A stretch of DNA of 64,000 bases from Neorhizobium petrolearium (lineage in GTDB: Bacteria > Pseudomonadota > Alphaproteobacteria > Rhizobiales > Rhizobiaceae), in the NCBI RefSeq assembly GCF_017873175.1, contig NZ_JAGGJW010000002.1, forward strand, positions 186,001 to 250,000. The letters are read 5' to 3'. The number at the start of each line of letters is the position of its first letter. Within the stretch, counting starts at the first letter, position 1. The position numbers and the translations under genes are program-made. Positions 52,607 through 61,387 of this stretch are shown here, in pieces. Below the pieces are notes generated by a model. The model worked only from the letters and a program-made list of their open reading frames with translations. It had not been told where the DNA came from and ran no database searches.

Positions 52607-54612
52607 AGCGCCAGCACCAGAAGCAGGAAAACAAGCGCGAGGAAGACCAGGCTCAGATAGCGCCGGATGGACAGGAACTGCAGGCGGTTGAGCTTCTCGG
52701 CGGCGAACCCGACGGCGCCCGCAATCGGCACATAGAGTCCCTCCCAGACCAGATCGTGTTGCTCGACCGAGAAGGTGGCCGGCCGGAGATCTCCCGGAGC
52801 CGGCATATCCACGCGCTCGCGGACACGCATGGCAAGCGTGCCGAAGACCCGCCTGACGGGCTGGGCAAAGCTGCCTGCCGTATATTGCGTCAGAGGACTG
52901 CCTTCGGGGAAACCGCAATCCCAGGCAGCGGAACGACGAAGCGTCCGCGAGGCGTAGCGATGGACGATATAGATCGTGGCGGAAGCCGAGAAGGCGATGA
53001 ACAGGAAGACCAGCAAGCCGTTATAGGAACTGCGGCTTTCGGCGATCGGCACGATCGACAGCCACGGGATGTCCATCTGGACCGGCATCCGATCGCCGAC
53101 CAGCGAAAGCACCACAGACGCGACCCCGTCGATGACGATCCCGGGCAGGATGCCGGCAAGCAGGCACAGGCCCGCAAGCACGCCCATCGCGCCAAGCGAG
53201 AAACGATCCACTTCCGAGACGTCGCTCGCCGCAGGTGTCCGCGGGCGGCCAAGAAACGTGATGCCGAAAGCCTTGATGAAACAGGCGGCCGCCAGCGCCG
53301 CCGACAGGGCGAGCAGCCCGCCGACTGCCGGCACGGCTATCGTCAGCGCCCATTGCGGCAGGTTGGGGCTCTGCAATATGGCCTGGAAGGCAAGCCATTC
53401 CGACGCGAAACCGTTGAACGGCGGCAGAGCCGAAATCGCAACGCAACCGACAAGGAAGGTGAAACTCGTGACCGGCATGCGATGGATGAGACCGCCGAGC
53501 TTCTCCATGTCCCGCTCCCCGGTTGCCGTCAGCACCGCGCCGGCGCCGAAGAAGAGCAGGCTCTTGAAGAGCGAATGGTTGAAGATATGGAACAGTGCGG
53601 CGGTCAGGGCCAGCGCCGATGCCAGTCCCATGCCGTTCGCCTTGAATGCCAGCGCCAGCCCGAGGCTGACGAAAATCACGCCGATATTCTCGATCGTGCT
53701 GTAGGCGAGCAGGCGTTTGAGGTCGCGTTCCATCAACGCGTGCAGGATGCCGAGCGCCGCCGTCGCTCCGCCCAGCAGCAGGACGACAAGCCCCCACCAC
53801 CACATCGGCGCCCCCAGAAGATCGAAGGTCACGCGGATGAAGCCGTAGATCGCGATCTTGGTCATGACACCGCTCATCAGAGCCGAGACATGGCTCGGCG
53901 CTGCGGGGTGAGCCAGCGGCAGCCAGACATGCAGGGGCACGAGCCCCGCCTTGGAGCCTGCGCCGAGCAGCAGCAGGATAAGGACCAGGCCTGCCGTCAG
54001 CGGCGCATGCTCGGCCGCGCGAATGGCGGCAAAACCGTAAGCGCCTTCAGGGCCGGCAAGCAGGCCGAAGGCAAGCAGCAGTGCCAGCGTCCCGAAGCTT
54101 GCCATGACGATATAGAGATAACCCGCCCTGCGATTGCCCGCGTCGCGATGATGCGACATCACCAGCGCCCATGAGGCGAGCGACATGAACTCCCACGAAA
54201 TCAGGAAGGTGAAGGCATCGTCGGCCAGCAGCACCAGGTTCATTCCGGCGATGAAGGCCGGGAAGAACGGCAGCACCCGGTGCGGCGCATGCTCGTGCCG
54301 GCCGTAGCCGAGACCATAGAGACTAGCGAGCGTGCCGCCGAGATTGGCCACGAGGAGAAAGAAGGCCGAGAGCGCGTCGAGCCGGAAATGGGCTCCGAGC
54401 CACGGTAGGCCGATGGGAAGGATGACGGTCGGCGCGTCAACGAAAGATGTCGCGAGATGCATCAGACTGATGACGAAAGCAATGGCCGAGAGAAGAAGGC
54501 TCAGCCCATAGATCGCCGGGGTCGCCCGGTGTGACCGGCTCATCAAAATCCCGAGCCCTCCCGTCACCAGAAACATGACAATACATGACAGGATGACGGA
54601 AAGCGACGTCAT
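52597..54612 (-). CDS. hyfB: HyfB-like proton-pumping membrane subunit (NuoL/M/N family)
   Basis: 671 residues with about 16 helices. Antiporter signatures: ISWEFMSLASWALVMSHH, GAGSKAGLVPLHVWLPLAHPAAPSHVSALMSG, ERDLKRLLAYSTIENIGVIF and HSLFKSLLFFGAGAV. The C-terminal section (CGFPEGSPLTQYTAGSFAQPVRRVFG) matches HyfB-type extensions. The start overlaps the stop of the upstream XRE gene as ATGA, so it is coupled to it. It is first of the structural genes of this complex. Confidence 0.92.
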   Translation of the reverse strand: MTSLSVILSCIVMFLVTGGLGILMSRSHRATPAIYGLSLLLSAIAFVISLMHLATSFVDAPTVILPIGLPWLGAHFRLDALSAFFLLVANLGGTLASLYGLGYGRHEHAPHRVLPFFPAFIAGMNLVLLADDAFTFLISWEFMSLASWALVMSHHRDAGNRRAGYLYIVMASFGTLALLLAFGLLAGPEGAYGFAAIRAAEHAPLTAGLVLILLLLGAGSKAGLVPLHVWLPLAHPAAPSHVSALMSGVMTKIAIYGFIRVTFDLLGAPMWWWGLVVLLLGGATAALGILHALMERDLKRLLAYSTIENIGVIFVSLGLALAFKANGMGLASALALTAALFHIFNHSLFKSLLFFGAGAVLTATGERDMEKLGGLIHRMPVTSFTFLVGCVAISALPPFNGFASEWLAFQAILQSPNLPQWALTIAVPAVGGLLALSAALAAACFIKAFGITFLGRPRTPAASDVSEVDRFSLGAMGVLAGLCLLAGILPGIVIDGVASVVLSLVGDRMPVQMDIPWLSIVPIAESRSSYNGLLVFLFIAFSASATIYIVHRYASRTLRRSAAWDCGFPEGSPLTQYTAGSFAQPVRRVFGTLAMRVRERVDMPAPGDLRPATFSVEQHDLVWEGLYVPIAGAVGFAAEKLNRLQFLSIRRYLSLVFLALVFLLLVLALWS

Positions 54613-54923
54613 GAACTCGACCCCGCCTTATTCTGGCGGGCGGGTGATCTTCCTGCCCCGTCTTCGGGCGGGTTGGCTCTCGTTTTCAGCCGGACGCCTC
54701 GTCCGCCGTCCTCACTGACAGCGCCCTCTCTGATGAGTTCAATCCCGGCGTTCTCCAGTGCCGCCAGCAAACGCATCAGAGAATCGACATTGCCGCGGAC
54801 GACGTCGACGCTGGCCTCCATGCGCTGGATTGTCGGCACCGAAATTCCCGCCCGCTCGGCCAGTTGGCGCTGGTCGATGCCAAGAAGAGCCCGGGCGGCT
54901 CTCATCTGAGCAGCAGTAATCAC
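54609..54923 (-). CDS. XRE-family helix-turn-helix regulator, coupled to hyfB
   Basis: 104 residues. The N-terminal Cro/CI helix-turn-helix is MRAARALLGIDQRQLAERAGISVPTIQRMEAS (residues 7-38), followed by a helix (DSLMRLLAALENAGIELI) and a disordered basic tail. The start is GTG 54923. Its stop overlaps hyfB by 4 bases, so it probably controls the hyf-like operon from its own promoter. Similar small XRE proteins often bind inverted repeats close to their start; one lies 59-75 bases upstream. Confidence 0.85.
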   Translation of the reverse strand: MITAAQMRAARALLGIDQRQLAERAGISVPTIQRMEASVDVVRGNVDSLMRLLAALENAGIELIREGAVSEDGGRGVRLKTRANPPEDGAGRSPARQNKAGSSS

Positions 54924-55242
54924 GATTCATCCATCGCTTGTATTACGCAGACTCTGATATTCGCGAGTTATGATGTACCTATTGATGTTTCAAATCAACA
55001 TTCTGATGCAATGAGACTCTGAAATTAGATTCCGCAATGCAATAAGGAAGTGGAACCCCGTGCGTGATATCTTCAGAGTTTCGGCCCGATGATTTGCCGA
55101 CGCGTCACCGCGCATGGTCCATCGCAGCGATCGGCGAAACCCGAAAATTCGAAGAGTATCGATATAAGGAGGGGATGCGCCCGGCAAATAGCCTGCGCAT
55201 CTCATTCACATCTCACGCCATGGGGAGCTTCGACGTGGATCT
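54924..55242. other. 319-base region upstream of the XRE-hyf operon
   Basis: No gene is supported. It carries the hyf promoter region on the minus strand, with an inverted repeat TTGAT-N7-ATCAA at 54982-54998. A 38-codon rightward frame at 55175-55291 sits behind AAGGAGGGG but with almost no spacing and runs antisense into the kinase gene, so I do not call it. The rest shows no feature I can name. Confidence 0.5.
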
Positions 55243-57159
55243 TCAATCCAAGAGCTGGCGCAAACAGGTGGCAAGCTCGCGTGCCGTATAGGGCTTCTTC
55301 AGCCAGCTTCCCGATTGGGCAAGTTCGCGTCCGGCGATCGCCGGCTCGGCATAACCCGACGTGAACAGCACCCTGATATTCGGACGCCTTGCCCGGACTT
55401 CCGCCGCCAATTCGTCGCCTGTCATGCCGCCCGGCATGACGATGTCGGTAAACAGCAGCGCGATATCGTCGTTCTGAGCGAGCCGGTCGAGCGCCTCCAC
55501 GCCATTTGCCGCCTCGACAACCTGATAGCCGAAATCGATCAGGCGTGAGACCGCCACACGCCGCACCCTGGGATCATCCTCCACGACGAGGATTTTCTCC
55601 GTTCCGCCGGGAATCGCCGCCGCCCTTGAAGCAGTCGCCACTTCCGCGGACATCTTCGCATCCTCCTTTTGCGCCGCCGGCAGGAAGAGCCTGACACTGG
55701 TGCCCTGCCCCGGCTCGCTGTAAAGCTGGATATTGCCGCCGGACTGCTTGGCGAAGCCATAGACCATGGAAAGGCCAAGGCCGGTCCCGGAACCGACACC
55801 CTTGGTGGTGAAGAACGGTTCGAAGGCTTTTTCCTTCACTTCCGGCGTCATGCCGGTGCCCGTGTCCGTGACCGAGATCAGCACATAGTCGCCGGTGCGC
55901 ATATGCGGATACATCTGGGCATAATCGACGTCCAGCTTGACCCTTGAGATGTCGATCGTCAGTTTGCCGCCGCGCGGCATGGCATCGCGGGCATTGAGGG
56001 CAAGGTTGAGAAGCGCGTTCTGGAGCTGCGACGCATCGACGAGCGCCTCATTGGAAGCTCCCGTGACGACAGTGCGGAATTCAATCGTCTCGCCGAGCGA
56101 ACGTCTTAAAAGATCGGAGAAACCGGTTACCAATTGCCCGACATCCACCAGTTCCGGATTGAGGGGCTGGCGGCGCCCGAAGGCCAGAAGCTGGCCGGTC
56201 AGCTTGGCTCCGTCCTCGGACGCGTCCTGCGCCTCATGCAGCAGGGCCAGCAGCTTCTCGTCCGAGAGCTTGTTCTCGATCATTTCGAGATTACCGCTGA
56301 TGACGGTCAGCAGGTTGTTGAAGTCGTGCGCCAGCCCGCCGGTGAGCTGGCCGATCGCCTCCATCTTCTGCGATTGCCTCAGTTCTTCCTCGATCTTGTG
56401 GCGGCTGGTGAGGTCGCGGATGAAGCCGGTGAAGATGCGCTTGCCATTGGTGATCGCCTCGCCCACCGCAAGCTCCATGGGAAACACAGATCTGTCTTTC
56501 CGCTGACCGGTAACCACGCGACCGTACCCGATGATACGGCGCTCGCCGGTCGTCAGATATCGCGTAAGATAGCCGTCATGAGCCTCCCGGTCCGGCGACG
56601 GCATCAGCATCTTGACGTTGTGACCACGAACTTCATTCGCCGAATATCCGAAAAGCTGCTCCGCTGCGGCGCTGAAAGACGTGATGATACCGATTTCGTC
56701 AATGACGACCATCGCCTCGGGAACCGTATCCAGGATCGACCGCAGATGCGCCTCCCGTCCGGCAAGATCGTTCTGGACCTTTTTCATATCCGTGATGTCG
56801 TTGTTCGTCTGGATGATGATCGTCCGCTCAGCCGGTGACGGATTGAGTGCGACCCAGCGGGTGGCAACGAAAATCCGCTGACCGTTTCGGTGCCGGTGAA
56901 CGACCTCACCTTCCCACGAATGGTCGGTCTGGACCTGTCGGCGAATGATATCCAGCGGCTCAGGAAACTCCGTTGCCAAAAGCTCGTGAACCACGCTACC
57001 GACAACCTCATCCCGCGACCAGCCGTAGAGGCTCTCGCATCCCTTCGTCCAGCGGGTAATGACGCCATCCAACCCGTGAACGATGAGGTTGGCATCGTCC
57101 AGAAGGCCGGTTACGGCATCGAGCTGATTTTCGGTATCGGTAAGCGTCTTTTCGTTCAT
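55243..57159 (-). CDS. fixL: hybrid oxygen-sensor histidine kinase hFixL (PAS - haem PAS - HisKA - HATPase - REC)
   Basis: 638 residues. PAS1 is about 12-125. PAS2 (about 135-250) closely matches the FixL haem domain: PSPDREAH194-DGYLTRY with the proximal His at 194, and IIGYGR214 matching the distal-pocket arginine region (Arg220 in Bradyrhizobium FixL). The kinase core has GGLAH278-DFNN and an HATPase with [13 protein letters not shown]. The C-terminal receiver has Asp572 and Lys622. It lacks transmembrane helices, so it is a soluble O2 sensor. It follows fixK by 22 bases on the same strand. The cognate regulator is probably the divergent FxkR. ATG 57159 has GGAAG upstream. Confidence 0.88.
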   Translation of the reverse strand: MNEKTLTDTENQLDAVTGLLDDANLIVHGLDGVITRWTKGCESLYGWSRDEVVGSVVHELLATEFPEPLDIIRRQVQTDHSWEGEVVHRHRNGQRIFVATRWVALNPSPAERTIIIQTNNDITDMKKVQNDLAGREAHLRSILDTVPEAMVVIDEIGIITSFSAAAEQLFGYSANEVRGHNVKMLMPSPDREAHDGYLTRYLTTGERRIIGYGRVVTGQRKDRSVFPMELAVGEAITNGKRIFTGFIRDLTSRHKIEEELRQSQKMEAIGQLTGGLAHDFNNLLTVISGNLEMIENKLSDEKLLALLHEAQDASEDGAKLTGQLLAFGRRQPLNPELVDVGQLVTGFSDLLRRSLGETIEFRTVVTGASNEALVDASQLQNALLNLALNARDAMPRGGKLTIDISRVKLDVDYAQMYPHMRTGDYVLISVTDTGTGMTPEVKEKAFEPFFTTKGVGSGTGLGLSMVYGFAKQSGGNIQLYSEPGQGTSVRLFLPAAQKEDAKMSAEVATASRAAAIPGGTEKILVVEDDPRVRRVAVSRLIDFGYQVVEAANGVEALDRLAQNDDIALLFTDIVMPGGMTGDELAAEVRARRPNIRVLFTSGYAEPAIAGRELAQSGSWLKKPYTARELATCLRQLLD

Positions 57160-57181
57160 ATGTCTTCCGTGAGCGGTACCG

Positions 57182-57931
57182 CTAATGGCGGCGCCGCTCA
57201 CCATGAACGACGAAATCCCGCCGGCTATCCTCATATTCATCGCCGTCCCCGGCGAGTTGCGCAAGCGTCGCGGGCTTGATGATCCGGAGCGAATGTCGAC
57301 CGGCCGGACCGAGGATGCCCTTGCTGGTCAGCTTGGTGATCGTGCGGGAAACGGTTTCGATTGTTAGACCCAGATAGTCACCCATGTCCAGCCGAGTCAT
57401 CGGCAAATCGACGATAGGCTGCAACGCACCTTCCGACATTGTCCGTCTGAGGTACTTCAGAAGAAAGCTGCAGAGCCGCTCCTCGGCGTTCTTGCAGGAG
57501 AGAAGAACCATCTGATCCTGGGCAGCGGCCATCTCGTCGCAGACATGGGCGAAGACCTGCGGGCGGAGTTCCTCCGAATCCGCAACAGCCATATCGAATG
57601 CCTTGCGGGTGAGACGGCGAACCTTTGTAGCGGTGATCGCTTCGGCACTGTAAAGATAGTTGCCCTTCAGGGAGACGCCGACGATATCGCCAGCATGCAC
57701 GAACCCTGTAATAATGCGTCGGCCGTCGGAAATGATTCTGAAGATGCGGAGCGTGCCTTCAACCACATCGAAAACATGTTTGGCACTGTCGCCCTCGAAA
57801 AACAGCGACTGTCCCGGGGTCAGATGTTCAACGGGCTGCCTTGCGAAAAGAGCGTGCAGGCAACTCTGTTCTCCAAGTTCCGTAGCCCTTGCGATCTCGT
57901 ATCCATGAATGCGGTTGCTGGTGAGAAACAT
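57182..57931 (-). CDS. fixK: Crp/Fnr-family microaerobic regulator FixK
   Basis: 249 residues with a cyclic-nucleotide-fold N-terminal domain and a C-terminal helix-turn-helix carrying E192-T-V-S195-R196, the E-xx-SR recognition helix of regulators that read TTGAT/TTGAC half-sites. The N-terminal cysteine cluster of FNR/FnrN is missing (only C24 in that part), so it is FixK-like and not itself an Fe-S oxygen sensor. ATG 57931 is preceded by GGAGG. A GTTACA-N4-GTTACA K-box lies about 85 bases upstream. Matching FixK boxes occur before five downstream genes in this window. Confidence 0.87.
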   Translation of the reverse strand: MFLTSNRIHGYEIARATELGEQSCLHALFARQPVEHLTPGQSLFFEGDSAKHVFDVVEGTLRIFRIISDGRRIITGFVHAGDIVGVSLKGNYLYSAEAITATKVRRLTRKAFDMAVADSEELRPQVFAHVCDEMAAAQDQMVLLSCKNAEERLCSFLLKYLRRTMSEGALQPIVDLPMTRLDMGDYLGLTIETVSRTITKLTSKGILGPAGRHSLRIIKPATLAQLAGDGDEYEDSRRDFVVHGERRRH

Positions 57932-58016
57932 GGCGCTGCCTCCGTCTTTCGATGGATACAGTTGACCGAAGCCAGGTAACACGCGAATGCTAATAGTGTT
58001 AAACACAGTTCGATTT

Positions 58017-58032
58017 TGTAACAGACTGTAAC
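58017..58032 (-). promoter_or_regulatory. K-box (FxkR site) upstream of fixK
   Basis: On the minus strand the sequence reads GTTACA-GTCT-GTTACA, an exact GTTACA-N4-GTTACA direct repeat, the motif I recall as bound by FxkR in R. etli. It is 86 bases upstream of the fixK ATG and immediately before the fxkR start, so it may serve both genes. Confidence 0.75.
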
Positions 58033-58038
58033 AGGCCG

Positions 58039-58767
58039 ATGCCAATTCTCTCATCCAGCACCGTCCGTATTCTCGTCGTCGATGACGATCCTCGCATCCG
58101 GCAGATGCTGACCCGTTATTTCGAGGACGAGGGGTACTCGGTGAGCACCGCGGCCGACGGCACGGAAATGAAAAGCCAATTCAGGCATAAAGAGATAGAC
58201 ATCATCCTGCTCGATCTTTCCCTGCCTGGCGGACAGGATGGCCTTGACCTTGCGCGCGAAATTCGAAGCCAGTCGGACGTCCCGATCATGATGCTGACAG
58301 GGCGTGACGATGTCGTCGACCGGATCATCGGCATCGAGATCGGGGCAGACGACTATATCGCCAAACCTTTCCATCTCCGCGAGGTGCACGCGCGGCTGAA
58401 ATCGATCCTCAGGCGGCGCCAGCCGAGCACAGCCAGGACGGAGGCAAACGAGGACAAGATCATCCATTTCGAAGGATGGACACTCAATCTTTCGAGGCGC
58501 CAGTTGCTGGCTCCGGACAACTCCGAGGTAGAACTCACGACCGGTGAATTCGATATGCTGACAGCCTTCCTTGAGAATGCCGGACGCGTCCTGACGCGCG
58601 ATTTCCTGATGGATTCGACGAGAGGGCGCCAACTCGAAGCCTTTGACCGGACGATCGACGCTCAGATCGTGCGCCTGCGCCGAAAAATCGAGGCAGATGC
58701 CAGCAACCCGCAATTGATCAAGGCCATCCGCGGCGTCGGCTACATCTTCACCGGCAAGATCGACTGA
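58039..58767 (+). CDS. fxkR: OmpR-family response regulator FxkR
   Basis: 242 residues. The receiver domain has VVDDDPR, phospho-acceptor Asp in IILLDLSLPGG and Lys in YIAKPF; the C-terminal winged helix has the OmpR-type DAQIVRLRRKIE and IRGVGYIF. Its position divergent from fixK, next to a K-box and a hybrid FixL, points to FxkR, which relays the low-oxygen signal from hFixL to the fixK promoter. The ATG at 58039 lies 6 bases after the K-box; there is no strong ribosome-binding site. Its 3' end overlaps the convergent GNAT-like gene by 28 bases. Confidence 0.85.
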   Translation: MPILSSSTVRILVVDDDPRIRQMLTRYFEDEGYSVSTAADGTEMKSQFRHKEIDIILLDLSLPGGQDGLDLAREIRSQSDVPIMMLTGRDDVVDRIIGIEIGADDYIAKPFHLREVHARLKSILRRRQPSTARTEANEDKIIHFEGWTLNLSRRQLLAPDNSEVELTTGEFDMLTAFLENAGRVLTRDFLMDSTRGRQLEAFDRTIDAQIVRLRRKIEADASNPQLIKAIRGVGYIFTGKID

Positions 58768-59213
58768 AGCGCATCGTTGAGGTCAGTGTTCAGGTCATAG
58801 ACCAGGCCGTCATTCCAGGGCTCCGTCTCCTTGAGATCTTCAAGGCTCTTCCAGTCCCTCGCCACCACCCTCCAGAAATGGATCTTCTCGCAACCTGTTT
58901 CCGCCGCCCGTTGTTTGATGACGTCGAAGAGTCGCTTCGCAATGTCCTGCTCATTGAAAAGGCTGATCGATGCGCAGACCGGCACCTCCAATTGACGCAC
59001 GGAAGGCGGATGATCACGAACGAAGACGTAACATAATCCCCGAAGGTAACCTTTGGTGTCGGTGACAGTCAGCCAATCGTGGCGCGAAACCTCCGTCGCC
59101 GTCATGATTCGCCATGTTTCGAGCCCCATTCCAGGCATGATCAACTGTATCACCGCAAAGGCACGGTGGACATCTGCCGCTTTCAGGACTCCTGTTTGGT
59201 AACCCGCGTCCAT
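58740..59213 (-). CDS. GNAT-like protein in the FixK regulon
   Basis: 157 residues with a weak acetyltransferase-fold look: an N-terminal helix (ADVHRAFAVIQLIM), central strands (DWLTVTDTKGYLRGLCYVFVRD), and a helix after VPVCASISLFNEQDIAKRLFDVIKQRAAETGC. The exact family is not recognised. Starts at 59276 (TTG), 59264 (ATG) and 59213 (ATG) are in frame. 59213 is preferred because a perfect FixK box at 59304-59317 would place the transcription start near 59269. Its 3' end overlaps fxkR by 28 bases. Confidence 0.6.
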   Translation of the reverse strand: MDAGYQTGVLKAADVHRAFAVIQLIMPGMGLETWRIMTATEVSRHDWLTVTDTKGYLRGLCYVFVRDHPPSVRQLEVPVCASISLFNEQDIAKRLFDVIKQRAAETGCEKIHFWRVVARDWKSLEDLKETEPWNDGLVYDLNTDLNDALQSILPVKM

Positions 59214-59303
59214 TTCGCAACCCCGCCAGAAGACCCGCGAGTAGTCTCTCACGAGTGCCAGCATCCAAGGGTTCAAAGTCTATCTCTGCTGCGATCACCG
59301 GCA

Positions 59304-59317
59304 TTGACCGGGGTCAA
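59304..59317 (-). promoter_or_regulatory. FixK/FNR box upstream of the GNAT-like gene
   Basis: TTGAC-CGGG-GTCAA, perfectly symmetric half-sites with N4 spacing. It is 91 bases before ATG 59213; class II placement gives a 5' leader of about 56 bases. Confidence 0.75.
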
Positions 59318-59452
59318 CATGGATCGATCGATTTCGAAACTGGCAAAACGCTGGCTTCCTTGCGGTGGCATGACAAGTAGCTTGAAGGTCTGCAAAGCGC
59401 AAACGGCAGTGATCATTTTGCAATCATGCGCTCTTCAGATTGCGCGCCAGCT

Positions 59453-59466
59453 TTGATCTTGGTCAC
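59453..59466 (+). promoter_or_regulatory. near-consensus FixK/FNR box upstream of the DUF1488-like gene
   Basis: TTGAT-CTTG-GTCAC, one mismatch from TTGAY-N4-RTCAA in the last base. It is 53 bases before ATG 59519, a spacing that fits class II activation with a leader of about 18 bases. Confidence 0.55.
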
Positions 59467-59518
59467 GGACAGCATCCAAACCACGGTTATTCTTCTTGCT
59501 TCAGAGAAGGAGGATGCC

Positions 59519-59806
59519 ATGCCATTGATGCTGAAATCGGGATTTCTCACGTCGTCCGGATACGAAGGACGCCTTATAATGAGTTCTGGGGCCGGCGATC
59601 AGGTCGTTGTGGTCACCCATGATGCACTTGCAGCGATTGCCGACCCGCCGCGTGTCGATGAATTCAGGCTGCAGGAATACATCGAGACCTTCAGCCGTAT
59701 CGCAAGTGAAAAGTTCGATGGCGGTCTGTTCGATTCAACCGGCCATGTCTGTGTCACCGTCGGCGATGTCCGCAAATGGCGGACCTCTCCTCCGCGCGTC
59801 CATTGA
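59519..59806 (+). CDS. DUF1488-like small protein
   Basis: 95 residues, resembling DUF1488: an N-terminal strand pair (GYEGRLIMSSGAGDQVVVVTHDAL), then a helix (VDEFRLQEYIETFSRIASEKFDGGLF) and a final strand (HVCVTVGDV). Function unknown. ATG 59519 is the start because AGGAGG lies directly upstream; the frame extends leftward without support. A near-consensus FixK box precedes it, so it is probably induced at low oxygen. Confidence 0.65.
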   Translation: MPLMLKSGFLTSSGYEGRLIMSSGAGDQVVVVTHDALAAIADPPRVDEFRLQEYIETFSRIASEKFDGGLFDSTGHVCVTVGDVRKWRTSPPRVH

Positions 59807-59933
59807 AAACAGCTCACGATTTGCCCCCGTTGGAGCATGAAAGCGGGCACACCTCACATTTTTGCCTGCTTAACAAAAACGGAGCGGGCCGACATCCTGA
59901 GCGCCTCAAGGCGGTAGTGAACACCTCAACTGT

Positions 59934-59947
59934 TTGACGCGCGTCAA
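59934..59947 (+). promoter_or_regulatory. FixK/FNR box upstream of hsp20
   Basis: TTGAC-GCGC-GTCAA, perfect 14-base palindrome, 124 bases before the hsp20 start codon. Confidence 0.72.
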
Positions 59948-60070
59948 TGTGGCTTCGGTCCATGAGGTCTTTCATGGTGGCGCTCGATCAAGAGCTGATA
60001 ACGGGCCTGCATAGACACCTTCGCGATGCTTCCGTGCAGCATCCCTTCTTCGGAAAATAGGAGAAAAATC

Positions 60071-60595
60071 ATGCCTGAGCCAGCAACCAGACTTCCAGTC
60101 CAGAAAGATGAAAAGCCGATACAGCCGGCAGGTAGCTTCTGGTCTCCGTTTGAAACCCTTCGCACCGAAATCGACCGGCTGTTCGATGACTTCGTCCCGG
60201 CGTCCTGGCGCCCGCTGGAACGCTCCCTGTTCACTCGGGCGCCATCCCCGAGCGGATGGTCCATTGCGCCAGCCGTCGATGTGGTCGAAAAGGACGACGC
60301 ATTCGAAATCACCGCTGAAGTCCCCGGCATCGATGAGAAAAACCTCGAGGTCAGGCTTTCGAACGGCTACCTGACGATCCGCGGGGAGAAGAGTGAAGAA
60401 AAGGAAGAGAAGCGGAAGGAGTATCGCCATTCCGAGCGGCGGTACGGCTCCTTCCAACGGACATTCCAGCTTCCCGAAGGGGTCGATGCCGACAAGGTGG
60501 AAGCGGCCTTCGAAAAGGGTATCCTGAAGGTCAAGCTTCCCAAGAGCGCCGATGCGAAGAAGAACGAACGCAAGGTGGAAATCAAGACAGCTTGA
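60071..60595 (+). CDS. Hsp20/alpha-crystallin small heat shock protein
   Basis: 174-residue ATP-independent holdase. The alpha-crystallin domain spans about 65-160, with VDVVEKDDAFEITAEVPGIDEKNLEVRL and the C-terminal AFEKGILKVKLPK (G-x-L motif), then an IEIKT-like tail. The N-terminal 60 residues are the variable oligomerisation arm. ATG 60071 has AGGAG upstream. A perfect FixK box lies 124 bases upstream and a strong terminator follows. No ROSE-type element was identified. Confidence 0.92.
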   Translation: MPEPATRLPVQKDEKPIQPAGSFWSPFETLRTEIDRLFDDFVPASWRPLERSLFTRAPSPSGWSIAPAVDVVEKDDAFEITAEVPGIDEKNLEVRLSNGYLTIRGEKSEEKEEKRKEYRHSERRYGSFQRTFQLPEGVDADKVEAAFEKGILKVKLPKSADAKKNERKVEIKTA

Positions 60596-60615
60596 TCCAT
60601 CGCCTCATCAAAGGG

Positions 60616-60648
60616 AAGGCGCGCTCCAACATGGGTGCGCGCCTTTTT
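60616..60648 (+). terminator. rho-independent terminator after hsp20
   Basis: AAGGCGCGC (60616-60624) pairs with GCGCGCCTT (60637-60645), 12-base loop, running into five T residues (60644-60648). It is 21 bases after the hsp20 stop. Confidence 0.88.
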
Positions 60649-60831
60649 ATATATTTTGCCGGATATCCCCAGTTGCCCGACAAGCAAAAACGCCGTTCCC
60701 AAGGCGAGCTTATGAAACGGCGCGTTGAATTTACGGTTGATGGAAGCGATGCATGTCCCGGGTTTTGAATGAAGGACGACCTGCTACGCGCCGCCGCCTC
60801 CACCAAAATCCTCCCAGGCGGACAAATGCAG

Positions 60832-61275
60832 TCAGAAAGACAAGTGCTTCTCGATCTCCTGCACCGGCAGGTTGACGAGGTCCTTGGCGTATTCCGCGAC
60901 GATCCGGCGCTTCACCGCCTCTGGCATCGCCTGCCGCAAATCGGCGAGCGCCTTCGGAGGAGCGACAATGAAGAGCTTGTCAATGCCATTCTCCTCGCAG
61001 ATCGCCTCCAGCTTTTCGGCGACCATGGCGGAGAAGCGATCCTCTTCCAACTCGTGAAAATCGGTCTGGCCGACGCTGCTGCGATGGCTGCCGGTCGCCG
61101 TGCGGCCAGGCCTGTCCGTGCCCTGTTCGTGGGTCGGGGCGTTCCTGGGAGCCTCGATCACCTGCTCGACTTCGAGCGTCAGGTTGAAAGCCGTGCCGGT
61201 ATTGCGCAGCAGAAGCGCCTTCTTTGCATCCGAAACGAGGACCCGCGCGTTATAGGGAATGATTTTCGTGTTCAT
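60832..61275 (-). CDS. host-attachment-type protein (PF10116/baeRF-like)
   Basis: 147 residues of the family named for attachment to host cells, more recently related to eRF1-like domains (baeRF). An N-terminal strand (ARVLVSDAKKALLLRNTG) is followed by a polar loop and a C-terminal helical part (FSAMVAEKLEAICEENGIDKLFIVAPPKALADLRQAM). ATG 61275 gives the usual family length; an upstream TTG at 61350 would overlap the FixK box. That box (61330-61343) lies 55 bases upstream, ideal for class II activation. It is divergent from groEL. The biochemical role is unproven. Confidence 0.8.
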   Translation of the reverse strand: MNTKIIPYNARVLVSDAKKALLLRNTGTAFNLTLEVEQVIEAPRNAPTHEQGTDRPGRTATGSHRSSVGQTDFHELEEDRFSAMVAEKLEAICEENGIDKLFIVAPPKALADLRQAMPEAVKRRIVAEYAKDLVNLPVQEIEKHLSF

Positions 61276-61329
61276 CGCTTCATCCTTCTCATGAATCGGA
61301 TCAACATAGCGGTTCAGATGGAGCGCAGT

Positions 61330-61343
61330 TTGATCGGCGTCAA
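61330..61343 (-). promoter_or_regulatory. FixK/FNR box serving the host-attachment-type gene
   Basis: TTGAT-CGGC-GTCAA, matching TTGAY-N4-RTCAA. Its centre is about 61.5 bases from the start codon, leaving a leader of about 20 bases if bound at -41.5. Confidence 0.75.
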
Positions 61344-61387
61344 TCTTCAATGCCGACTACAGCGGGTGAAAAAGCTGTGAAGCATTT

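Noticed and set aside
54982..54998. TTGAT...ATCAA resembling an FNR/FixK box upstream of the XRE-hyf genes
   Set aside because: The spacer is 7 bases rather than 4, so the half-sites are not in phase for a Crp/Fnr dimer.
55175..55291. 38-codon frame behind AAGGAGGGG
   Set aside because: The Shine-Dalgarno-like run abuts the ATG with almost no spacing and the frame runs antisense into the kinase gene.
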